Assembly: GCA_015039365.1 (NCBI GenBank)
Contig: WION01000097.1
Location: 1-64,000 of the forward strand
Reading direction: 5' to 3'
DNA: 64,000 nt
Source of the DNA: Amanita rubescens
Taxonomy: Eukaryota > Basidiomycota > Agaricomycetes > Agaricales > Amanitaceae
This document shows, in pieces, positions 11,901-22,320 of the stretch. Numbering within the stretch: position 1 is the stretch's first letter; each line of letters opens with the position of its first letter. The translations under genes were made by a program, and so were the position numbers. The notes under the pieces were generated by a model. The model was not told the origin of the DNA and ran no database searches. It was given only the letters and a program-made list of their open reading frames with translations.

Positions 11901-13131
11901 TCTGATTCTGATAGTCCGATTGCATCGTTAAGAAGGCAATCCAGTGGAAGGAAAGTTTCGGGGCGGTACAAATCAAGAAGCAGGAGCTCGACCGTTGCCT
12001 CTCTCGCTGCGCCCATTCTGGCGCCGATGCTCAGCCGTCAGGACTCGGTTAGCAGCATTCGTACTGTTGTGGCTGGCGGTGTTACTCATGTGGATGAGAA
12101 TGAGGGCACGTTAAAGGCGGAAGAAACCATACGCGATTTGACCTCGCGGGTACCGGAAATGGCACCAGCCGTTGTAGCTGAGTATGTTCAGCCGGATGTC
12201 GCTCCGAATCTTGAACATTTTACGGAGCGGAGGATTGAGCTGGTGCAGGCGGAGGAGAAGCGGTTCAAAGATATCGGCTGGAAGGCGCTTCGCCAAGCGC
12301 TCGAGACTCTTGTGGAACAGGTAAGCAATCCGATTCATAGAGTCGGTTCAGGTGCGAGATAATGTTTGGATTCTATAGGGAGATGTTCAGGCGTGTGCCA
12401 TGCTAGTCATCATTGCTCGTACGGAGCTAAAAATTAGCGTCAAACGAAGCGTACTATTCGTCGATGCTTACATTGGTACGAACCTCGAACTTTATAGTTC
12501 CCCTATCAGTGCTGACTTGGAAAAAGACGTGCTTGATCGGTGTCGCATGTTCCCGTGCTCAGCATACATACGCAAGCACTGTCAATTAAGTGACATTCAA
12601 GATTCTACCATGGTAAGACTTTCCGGTTCTGTGGCTAATAAGTTGTCTAATGAAGAATCAAGGTCCATACGATTATCCCCACTTCTTGCATCAGGTGCTA
12701 TAAACCTTTACTAAAATCTACTGGAAAACTACCTGGCGATACGACTGCAAAATCCACCTACTCGCATTGCTTGACCTGCAAAAGCAATGTCTCATGTGCC
12801 ATTTGGTCAGTTTTTTTTAGAAAACGTCTTCTCCCTAATGACGTTCATGTTGTCTTTTTCCAGTCACCTGCCACTCCGCACGCTTCTCTTCCTATGCCCC
12901 ATATGTAAACACGGTGCGCATGAGAAGTGTCATCGGCGGTTCTATCAAGACCATCGGTTAGTCAAGCTGTTGGGTGGAGACGAAGAGAACGGATCAGGAC
13001 CCCTGGCGCGGACGACAGGATATCCGTGTCCTACAGGTTGCGGACACGTGTGCTTCCCAGGTCGGAATGCAGTGGATGAATGGCTAGTGTCTATGTTGTC
13101 CTGTACAACGGGTTTGCCGATCATATTTTGA
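8997..13131 (+). CDS. RTC1: RTC1/WDR24, WD40-RING subunit of the SEA/GATOR2 complex
   Basis: A multi-exon gene whose pieces follow WDR24/Rtc1 in order. The first exon 8997-9213 joins 9266-9430 (SLRILRISDG after the splice), then 9485 onward (NGELIMWDISRAG). WD40 repeats follow, with AISYSVHHYCVTGSADGDLRIW, SVRSVAFSP, TPVTSLAWRE, WFASGGLDRCVKIWDLS and TIEIWDVRRAWVAKW. A serine-rich disordered linker covers about 11200-12100. A C-terminal RING-type zinc region lies at about 12700-13060, with CLTCKSNVSCAICHLP, FLCPICKHGAHEKCH and PCPTGCGHVC. In family terms the protein belongs to the vacuole/lysosome-associated GATOR2 (SEACAT) complex that relieves GATOR1 inhibition of TORC1. At least nine introns are needed, and the borders in 10100-11200 and 12350-12900 are approximate. 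The stop at 13131 could move if a last intron was missed. Confidence 0.88.
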
Positions 13132-13274
13132 ACGTTTCTTTGTTGGATCGCTACAAATTGGCCCATTCAGATATTGTGTTTCTAGCTAGGGGTGTATTTG
13201 AATACTGGATAATTGACAGGAGAAAGAATGATGTGATTCGTCACTCGAATAGAGTCAATCTACATATCACGTCT

Positions 13275-15579
13275 CTAGGGATGCTGATAGACTTTGACCA
13301 GCAACGGCAATTGGCTTTTACCATTAGGATCTGATGCAAGGACCGGTCGTTGGACAACTAGCCATTTCCGCTTGATATCAGCTGCAGGGACTGCCAATTG
13401 AAATTCAAAAGCTCGAAGAAGTGTGAACAAAAGTGCTTTCATTCTATGTTAAAAGTCGTCTTTCAATACTATTCAAGATAGGTGCAGCGAACTTACTCCA
13501 CGACCGAGAATTTGTATCCAATGCAAGCGCGAGGGCCGCCCAAAAAAGTGAGCTGATTTCCCCATACGCCGGGGATCCTGCGGACCGCCTGTGGAATGGA
13601 TTCCCAGCGTTCCGGCCTTCACACAATCTAATTAGTGGTCGAAAGTAACAAAGGATTTTATCGCTTACTTGAACTCTGCCGCATCCTCCCCCCAAAGGCT
13701 TACCGCACGATGGATAGCTAAGAGGGGGATGGATACAATTTGCCCTTTCCTTACCCTGTAGCTTGCGATTTAGCGTGGCAAGTGGGTATGCGGAAGCTTA
13801 CAGACCGAATATATTCCTGGATATTCCCTTCCTCATCTTTAACAGGTATTTCTAGAGGAATTATATCATCCGCGGCCGCAACTCTTGCTGTCAAAGGGAC
13901 AGGAACATAAAGACGCATGACCTCGCGAACAACCTTATCGAGGTAAGGGAGAGCGTTCAGTTCATCCATCGTAGGATTATCGGTAGGAACACTCAAGAGT
14001 TCTACGCGTAACTTCTCCTGAACATCGACACGCTGGGTCAATGCGAACAACGCCCATGTCGTTGCCACACTTTAACAGTCCGTTATCACTGTAGGGTCGG
14101 ATGTATAACTTGACAAAACGTACCTTGTAGTTTCGTGACCCGCCACGAAGAATGTTGGTATTTCTGAAATAACAACAGCTTAGCACCGTTTTCTGTGGGG
14201 ACAGGTGGACGAATAGTTACGGGCCACTACTTCATCATCGCACATTCTCTGGCTACTAGGCAAGTCCGTGGCCATATTCGCTCTAACAAGTAACGACAAT
14301 ATATCACGTCCCTGGGAAAAATCCTTTGCCAGACATGAACTTTTCTCTGTTATCAATGCGGCCCGACTATCATCCAGGAGCTTGTGGGCAATGCGAGTCA
14401 TCGTCTCTTTTGCTTTCTTACTTTCGGTATCGCCGTCCGCTGGCTGAATAAGGGAATAAAGCACATACTGCGCTCTAAGGCTTGGTCAAACGCACCAAGA
14501 AACGCAGAGCAGGAATTCTTGCTCTGATGAGGGGCATTAGTGGAGGTCGGGCCCTTGGCTTGAAAACGGTTGCAAGCACTCGTTGAAGCTCATTCGTGCC
14601 ATCGCCGGAAAGCGCATTGAATTGATAATTGAATCCTTGAAATCGTGGGAAAACGAAGAAAAATAATGGGCGGATTTCCCTTACCAGCCAGACCGATGAC
14701 ATCCAAGGTCATCCTGGTAATCCAAGGGAGGATATCGATCGAAGTAATAGGTCCGACAGGTCCCTCATACTTCATTATTTCATTTTCCAGGGCATCTCGC
14801 AGCTGACATGTACTGTGAGCAGACGAAGATACTTGTGAATGATGGAGTTACCTCGATGGCTTTATCAACAAAAATTGTAGTTAATTCACGTATTTGTGCA
14901 GTTCCTAATGCAGGATTCTTTCTATAATTAAAGCAAGTAACACTGATTTGATGCCATAACTACTTACCATAATTCGTCTCTAAAAATAATAGTTAGTTGT
15001 CGGAGAAACATCCATCGGTTAAACAAATCAATACCTGCTGCCTGTGTTTATCGCCTTCAGCAACTAACAGACCTATAATCCATTAAACACATTACTCAGC
15101 CTAGCCTAGAGTCTTACCATCGCCAAGTAATGGAGTGCTGATATGGCGGCCAAATTCTGTCTTTTGATACAAATTATTATTCATCAAGATATGTGATATG
15201 GCTTTTGTATCCATTGTCGATAAACTAGTCTTCTACGGATCATTCAAAGTAACGGATTCGGATGAATTAGAATACATAGTGAACAAATTCTAACTCACGC
15301 CAAGAATACTATTATATTTGAACGTAGGGCCATAGATAGATGCCCATTGCTCGTATACCAAAGCATCCTAAGAACTGTGTTATGTTTGAAACGAGGACAG
15401 TAGTAATGGAAACACAGTACACTCTCCAGTATCTCGTTCAAATTCCCGAAAATCCAATTTGTGCTCTTTGGACCTGGCAGTCGTTTCAAGGGTGAAGTGT
15501 GCTCCCAGTAAATAAACTGTGTTAGCTTTATAAGAAGATATACTGCCAAAGCGAGGAAACCGAGTGCAACTATGTGCAT
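13275..15579 (-). CDS. Cytochrome P450 monooxygenase
   Basis: A minus-strand P450 split by many short introns. The start at 15579 encodes a membrane anchor ([19 protein letters not shown]) followed by the proline hinge [14 protein letters not shown]. Central exons give [25 protein letters not shown] and the I-helix motif VAGHETT near 14130. ExxR appears in [13 protein letters not shown] near 13910. The heme-binding signature [17 protein letters not shown] lies at about 13500-13550, where the cysteine ligates the heme iron. The last exon, 13275 to about 13440, ends [11 protein letters not shown]. Every hallmark is present, so the gene looks functional. It resembles the large Agaricomycete P450 expansions used for secondary metabolism and xenobiotic oxidation, but I cannot assign a CYP family or substrate. 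The gene converges on RTC1. Confidence 0.9.
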
Positions 15580-16084
15580 GAGGCTGAACCGAGGAACGAC
15601 TGTTCAGAATTGGACAAGCCGTACCAGTACTCGGACTCTCCCGAATCTCCGCCGATGAAGATCTGGCCGAATGGCATCATTTCCATGCCGGTGGCTATGC
15701 AGAAAGACCGTTCTTTCTCTTTCCGGCTCCAGAACACAAGTTCGCTGTTATACGATTTAAACTTTGGATGATGTATCACAGAGGTCCATCTGCCGATCTG
15801 GAATCAAGGGTAGTCTGATTTGAGGTGCGCGGGCTGCTGGCGCGCCTTGTCTTTCGACGTGACAACCATGCTAGAAGTTCAACTTTTCGGATTCACATTT
15901 AAAGTTTGAAGGTTGGTAGCGGCGTTGACTAGAGAGACTCTGATATGAGACATGTACTATGTGGCCGGGTTCGTACCGGTGCTGAGACTACCTCTTAAAT
16001 AAGTTGGTCATATACACAATCCGTATTACTATGTACGCCAATAAGTTAGGGCCCAAGTCACTCTATTCAGCGTGTTCCCGGCAA
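15580..16084. other. Intergenic, P450 promoter side, no gene
   Basis: No convincing coding frame is visible. It should contain the P450 promoter and ends where the inverted-repeat element at 16085 begins. Confidence 0.4.
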
Positions 16085-16111
16085 CATCAGGAAAATTCTG
16101 GTTTGGCTTAT
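16085..16111 (+). repeat. Left terminal inverted repeat of the MITE
   Basis: It pairs with 17033-17059 at 24 of 27 positions and marks the outer boundary of the element. Confidence 0.75.
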
Positions 16112-16737
16112 GCACTTTGGGGACTTAAAATGTCTTTCCTGCCTTAGTGATAAAAATGGCTAAGACCATCCTAAGACTCTAAGTGCATTAAGGTCATTGA
16201 TTTTTACCTGATTTTTTCCAAGTCCAAGATAAGGCCATTGACAATGGTCATGTCTTATATAAGTCTAAGTGTCTTTGTCAAGTCAAAATAAGTCACTAAG
16301 CTTGGCGTGGGAAAGTGAGAAAAATGCGAATACCTCATTAACTAAGCCATTTTTGGCAATTCTGATTTTAGATTTGGGTTTTTCGACATCAAGAGCACCA
16401 CTTTGATGTCACGTGATTATTACGTAATACGTTCCCACGGTCAATATGGTCCGTGCGCATGACCGAGGTATATAAAGGAGGGCCTCTAGACCCCCTCCCA
16501 TGCCCCAGGTGCCCAGGGACTTCTCATAAGGCATTAGTTAAGTTGTACTAAGTCAAGCTAGAAAGTAATTAAGTCAAAAGAGTAATAAGTTACTAAATAA
16601 GTAGTAATAAGTGTAAAAGTACTTAAAAATCAATGCCACTTTTTTTGACCTTATTTTTGGCCACTTAAGACAAGATAAGGATCATAAGACCATCACCTAC
16701 CAAATAAGTGGCAAAAAGTGCTTGTAAGTCGAGCACC

Positions 16738-16825
16738 TGCAAAATAAGTTGCAGAAAGTGCAAATAAGTTGCAGAAAGTGCAAATAAGTGGTAGAAAGTG
16801 CAAAATAAGTGGCAGAAAGTGCTTG
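16738..16825 (+). repeat. Tandem 20-bp repeat inside the MITE
   Basis: Four near-identical units of the form AATAAGTxGCAGAAAGTGCA run head to tail. They are bracketed by two copies of GCTTGTAAGyCxAGCACCTG, so the whole block looks like a nested duplication. Arrays like this are common as transposase-binding sites within non-autonomous elements, but that role is inferred here. Confidence 0.75.
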
Positions 16826-17032
16826 TAAGCCAAGCACCTGTAAGTGGTGCCAGTAGGCTGGGTTTGGCTTCCAAAAGTCCCCAAAAATAAGTCAATTAAG
16901 TCAGCTTTTTTATTTTAAGGCTCTCAAAAGAGGGGGGGGGGTGCCTTATTTTACTTATATAAGTCAAAAATAAGTCCACAATTTGGTAACTTAAAAATTA
17001 CTTATTTGTCTTATTTAAGTCAATAAGTCCTG

Positions 17033-17059
17033 ATAAGGCAACCCAGAATTCTCCTGATG
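17033..17059 (-). repeat. Right terminal inverted repeat of the MITE
   Basis: It is the inverted partner of 16085-16111, with three mismatches. Confidence 0.75.
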
Positions 17060-17304
17060 AACGGCGTCAACGATATAGGCACGCGTGCCTTAGGCGCCGT
17101 ATACGTGAAGGGTACACCACCAGGGCACCCGCATGTGCATTCAAATCATGATGATGGTGAATAGATGGAGACCCTGCAAATAGTCTTCGGAGCCAAGTAA
17201 TAAGATACTAAGTCCGAGTCCCGTCCCACGAGTCACTGAGATATTATCATCGCATACATATACACACGATTAGCTAGTATTCTAAAGAAAAGATGGCAGA
17301 TACT

Positions 17305-20141
17305 CTAGCACTCATCATCATCGTTGACGAGTTGCTTCATTCGTCGGGATGCAGGTGTAGCTTTCTTGTTGCTCCGAGTCTTGCCCCTAGATGAAGGTTG
17401 CCCTCTGTGTGATCTTAAATCAGAACGGAAGAGAGGAAACCGGTCAAGACGAACCTTTCGCTTGCTCGATCCTTCACCATCAACCAGAGTGCTCTTGAAC
17501 AATTCCTCGGTAGCCTCACTGAAATACTCACCAACTATTTCCAACTCCTGTGAATAATAACAAATTAGAAGGGCCGACCCCTGCCCAACGGCAGTGACGT
17601 ACGTTCTGCCTTGCAGACTCAATCATCTTGGGACTCGGTTGCCCTGCTTCGTACGTCAGAGGCGAAGGTAAGTTCCAGACACAAGCTCCTACCGCTTTGC
17701 CGAGCCTGGGCGAGCCGCTCACCCAGGAGTCCGTACACGTCACCCACCGTAACGAGCATTTGTTCGTGCAGTGGGGCAATCAATTGCGTACCACCCCGTA
17801 TGGCTCTCAATTGCTCGTCGACGATATTCCAAGAACGATCGTGTTCGACGATCCAGACAAATGTGGATGATAAGGTGTAACCCTTATAGTGCTTCACCCA
17901 CCGTTGCCAATCAGTATAAAAACAGGCTTCTGAATCTTTGTGGAGAGGGTTGATGAAGATCTGAATGGGTACTATCAACACGGTTTTCTTCTGCTTGTTC
18001 ATGTAAAGATAAAGGGCATCGAAGTCCTTGTAATTCCACTGATCCGGGATATACAGTGCTTGCGATGCCTCCAATGAGATCGCGTCCAAGATATCCCCAG
18101 CAAATATATTAGGTTTTAAAGATTTCCAGTGAAGGCCTCTGATATTGAGGCCATGACTGATAGCGCTAAGGCAAGTTTGTTTTACGACGAATCCAACAAC
18201 GACCGGGTTGTCCTCGAAAGCATCAAGGGCGTTGAGCCATGTATGACTAAGGAATTTATCTGGTTTCACTTTGCGGATAGTTATCGCACCACCTTCCCTG
18301 GCAAGACCGCATGTGTAATGACAACGGCCGGTTTCTTCATCCCGCCAGAAATACCTGTGGTCAAAGCATTCCGCTCTAATGAAGTGCACCGAGCCTAATA
18401 AGCAGGCGAAAAGTGAATCAATATATCTTAGGTAAAGGTATCAGCATAGTTAAGCGACATGGACAAGAATGCACCAACAATGCATGTTTCCGGTGATCAT
18501 GGATCATGCTTTGATCAAAATTAAGAATATTTGTCTTCACCATGGCGAGTTCCCGATGGTGCCAGAATTGTTGTTGTATGTCGCAAAAATTTTGGCCTTT
18601 CCACCCTAAAAGGGGTCGAAGAAGAAGAGGAATGCGTCCCGTTAGGTCTTCAACCCTACCCTTGTCGGACTCTCGCTCGAAAATGGGCAGTTTGCCCTCG
18701 TGGTGAACCCACCATTGTTTCATCTCCGCCTGCAAAACAGAGGCAATTGAAATCAGGAGACATGGCATCCGGATTTCTCACCTTTGACATTCCACCCATC
18801 ATTGACATCTTGATTTCGGTCGTCTGCTTCTGTTTTGTATGTCGAAACGTCTTATAGTTTGCAGAGGCGCTGGTAATCCTGTAGTGACCAACGGCAATTT
18901 TCCGCAAGAAGGCCCAAAGATCCTGCTTCGCTGAGTTTGAGACCGGATCTGCGTTGATTTCCTCCTGCTCCAAAGCGTTTATTTGATCAACGATGAAATA
19001 GAGACGTGTGTTCAAATTGCCACAGAATTTCGATGCGTCATCCATGTTTTGAAACGATCGTATCTCGTCACGACGTGCTAGTGAGGAAGGATCGGCGAAT
19101 GAGCAAAGCATTGCGCTTTGGATGTAGGGTAGGGGATTCGTCAACATTTGCCGGCAATCAGGTAGGTAAACTGGGCGCTTTCCAAGGTGGAAAAGGAGGC
19201 ATGCCAAGGCCGCGAGCATGTGGGACTTGCCGGACCCCATGTTTCCGTAGAGGAATAATTGAGAAGAACCGGAACCAAGCCGAAATGATTGAACTTTATC
19301 CCAGAGGCTGCCAAAACGCTCTCGTCCCATATACTCAAACATCATTACCGGTTCCTCACTCAGGGGAAACCGATCCGTAGGTAATCGGCCGTACAACATG
19401 GGAAACGGAAGCGAACTCAGATTATGAATATTTGAATACCAGTCAGGACTGGCGTCGATCACTTGCAAAGCGAGATGAAACCCACGTAAATCAACTGTTT
19501 TAATGTTAAAATGGGTTGTTTTGCAACGGTCTGGCAGGAGCGACACACCTTCTGACGGCAATAACTCATTAAGGCGCTCTTTTTGAGACTGCTGATCTGG
19601 AGGGACTAAATCATTGGCGGTTGGTAGATGAGTTAATGGTGAAAGAAGCGCCGGCGGGGGGTTGAGTGAAAGATGATACGACATCGTCAGTTCCACTCAT
19701 ACATGAATAATGAGCCAGCAGTACTCACCACTTGGACTAGACAGTGCAATCCCAATGCGCTGAACCACAATGTGGAGATGCTTTTTGGAAGGCGGTTCGG
19801 GAAATAGCTCCACCACTTCTTCTCCAGAACTCAACTCTGTCGAATACATGTCGATGTTACCCAGGTCCGCTAATCGCTGCGCGAGACCACGATGGGGATC
19901 GATAGGAACCATCACATTGAGCTGAAAGAGAAAGTCAGAAGGCGCATGCCCTTGGTATTAAGGAAATGACCTTCAAAAGCTTCAGGCTGTCAGCGTCTGT
20001 GTCACGGAGACATTCTATTCTCTCTTTTATCTTTGCCTTCAATCGAGCGACGCTGGCATCAATCGGAATGTCGAAGACGTCGTATGGTCGTGGATCGCCT
20101 TCCACCAAACACCAGAGAGTTCGAGATTCTTCTGAAGACAT
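17305..20141 (-). CDS. Crinkler-type effector: ubiquitin-like header, P-loop NTPase, nuclease-like C-terminus
   Basis: The first two exons (19971-20141 and about 19729-19921) form a Crinkler header, a ubiquitin-like fold that begins TLWCLVEGD. It continues with DADSLKLLKV and VMVPIDPHRGLAQRL and closes with LHIVVQRIG, the fungal counterpart of the HVLVxxP boundary. The large exon ending at about 18790 holds a P-loop NTPase, with Walker A GNMGSGKSHML near 19230 and a Walker B-like strand LYFIVDQINAL near 18990. The downstream exons (about 18530-18740, 17620-18389, 17305-17560) include ALYIPDQWNYKDFDALY followed by VLIVPIQIF. This resembles the PD-(D/E)xK-like nuclease of Crinkler NTPase-nuclease proteins. 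The tail is lysine/arginine-rich and may direct nuclear entry. Family members are thought to act as intracellular effectors or in conflict with other genomes. Several splice borders are approximate, so an internal break is possible. Confidence 0.72.
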
Positions 20142-20717
20142 AGTGGGTAATATTGGAGGAAAGCCGTATCGAACGAGAGGTGGACGAAGGCGAAAATTTT
20201 GAAATGGGAAAGGACCTGTAACTGTTGGACTTTCATCGCAATAGGAGGCTCAGCGATTGAATATTGATCGGAGTCACGTGTCACGTCAGACTCGAAAGTT
20301 TGTGTTCCAGATAAGCCCCGCTGATAGACAATGCGAGAAACCTTGCGAAGCAAGGTAACGTGAACAAGATTTTTATGGTTTTCTGTAGAGAGGCTCGCGC
20401 AGAAGTGCTGCACACACTCTACTAGTACAACAAGTACAAGTCCCCAGTCAACTCGGCCCTACCTAGTCCAAACGTTGTCCGTTCGGAATGGAGTAAAGTC
20501 CTAGTAAATTCCTAACTGTCCGCACGGAGTCCGAGAGAATAAATTCCTAGCAGTTTGAAGAACTCATTCCGCGTGAATTCCTAGCAAAGGGGTGAACTTA
20601 GTGAATTTTTAATTATTTTAAACGCCTACAAAATTTTATTACCCTCGGTGACAAAAGGGGCTCTCTGGCGTGAAAGCAATCACTCGGAAGGCCTCAATCA
20701 CCCGACCCTGGATATAA
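20142..20717. other. Intergenic, Crinkler promoter and HNH gene 3' side
   Basis: No gene is visible. A short motif close to AAATTCCTAG recurs three times within about 20490-20590, of unknown meaning. Confidence 0.4.
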
Positions 20718-21983
20718 TCAGCAGTCCTCTCCTTCGGAGCCGGAGTTGTCAGACGAGACGCTGGGACATGCCACACTCCGTGCGCGAATGTTCGGGTGAG
20801 TATCCATATATTCACGCTTCCTCCTTTCCATGATACTCTTCCCCGGATACCACATCATTGTATGGTACCGGTCCCTTCGCAGGTCAGGCTCTTCAACTTC
20901 GAAGATAAAGTGAGTTGTCGAAGCATACAAGAGACCACGGACTTACAGAAAAAAGGGGCAAACTTCTCTGCCAATCTGAGATCTTCCTCTAACTCCTGAG
21001 CTTCGTCAACTTGGAAGTCCATGGCCTTTCTCTTCTTCGTGATAGTCCCTATCCGAGTCATACCAACGCTAGCTTGAGCTGACTCTGCTTGGGGCTCGCT
21101 TACTGGTGATTCGGAGGTCGGGACGATCAAGCGGAATCGCTTGCGAAGACCAGGCTTTACGAACCACTTTGCTTGTTCGATAATCGCCCATGCAAAACGA
21201 GAAAAGAGGAACTCGTGTGACAACTGAGCGGTATTAAATGTTTGATTACGATAGAGTGCGGCGGCCTCGTAGCTTCGACTGATGAAATGAACGACCACCC
21301 ATTTTGCTTGATCAAAAAGTAATGATTGCAGGTCCCAACGGAGGGCGAAGAGGTTCCTAGAGTCGTTCTCCTCTTTCCAATCTGATAAGGAGTAGACCCG
21401 CATGTTGTTGAGTCGCATCTGAGAGCGTTAGCAATAGGTATTGTAAGGTTCACCTTACGACTTACCCACGATCCCTCTTTACTTGGGATGATATGAGCCG
21501 CGGTTATACCATTGCGCCAACCAGAAAGACGGCATCGCTTGTCCCGTAATTTCACCGCGGCACTTAACTCACTCCAGTTGTCGGGAGCGACTATTCCGTC
21601 GTCATCCAGAGGAACTGAAGTTGGCCATGAGGGAAACGCCACAAGCTAAAGTCGAGGCAGATGGGATATAGTAGATCCGTTTGCGGGTTGATTAGGTGGT
21701 AATAGTACTGATTTAGAGTTAGGATCCCATCTGGATCCATAGAGACCACACCCTCTGCATTCTCACGATCTCTAGACAGGGACAAAAAACCAGTCTCGCT
21801 CGTAAGGATCTGACACGCGGTAAGAGCAGCGAGGCGACGAACGCCAAAAGTGCGTGGTTCGTTCGCTGGTGCCTGTTGTACATTATTGGCAGGAAGGAGA
21901 AGGAATGCTTCGTTATTTGCAGGGTGTTTGATTTCGATAAAGTGGGGATTGGATGGGACGTTGGGATTGACGATATCTTCCAT
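20718..21983 (-). CDS. HNH-nuclease family protein
   Basis: The start at 21983 begins MEDIVNPNVPSNPHFIEIKH. The middle shows the HNH_2-type pattern seen in many basidiomycete proteins: VKLRDKRCRLSGW, then TAAHIIPSKEGSW, then NDSRNLFALRWDLQSLLFD (about 21330-21560). The first histidine of the motif, the structural cysteine and the NLFALRxD strand are present. The last splice (GTAAGT near 20967, acceptor near 20918) joins in frame to an exon that ends at 20718. Its tail is basic and rich in arginine and serine. An intron or frameshift is needed near 21650-21710, and I could not define it. The family cuts nucleic acid in bacteria, whereas the fungal members are uncharacterised. The gene lies between two Crinkler-like genes on the same strand, which suggests a shared effector or conflict function. 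Confidence 0.68.
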
Positions 21984-22320
21984 AGCGCGAGACAGTTCGT
22001 AACTATTGTGCGCATGCGCAGTTGTAAGAAGTTATAATACATTGCAATCAAGCTGTCGTCGCTAGAGTCCCTGTCCGCCTCATCGGGTCCCCGCCGAGTG
22101 ATGTCCTCTCCGCTGCCAGCTTCCACTGCCCAGACCCTCCACAAACGACCTCCAGAGTTGTTTCTACTCCCTTTTTGCGAGTGCCGGCCTGGTATATTGA
22201 CTCAACGCCAAATTCAATCGTCAATGCAAAAGATGCAAAAGACCACCCTTAGCCAAGCTTCGACCGTTTTTAGGGCACTACTAGAGTCTATAGTAGAACA
22301 AAATTCTAATCTACAAGATA
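21984..22320. other. Intergenic, no gene
   Basis: About 340 bases between the HNH start and the end of the kinase gene. No frame of interest is visible; it presumably carries the HNH promoter. Confidence 0.4.

Larger units (their letters stand above)
16085..17059. mobile_element. MITE-like non-autonomous element with 27-bp inverted ends
   Basis: The first 27 bases (16085-16111, beginning CATCAGGAAAATTCTGG) match the reverse complement of the last 27 (17033-17059) at 24 of 27 positions. The interior is AT-rich and has no coding frame. It is saturated with AAGTC/GACTT and AAGTGG-type motifs in both orientations, which suggests subterminal transposase-binding repeats. A four-unit 20-bp tandem repeat lies inside. 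I found no clear target-site duplication beside the ends, so the superfamily is undecided. Confidence 0.7.
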
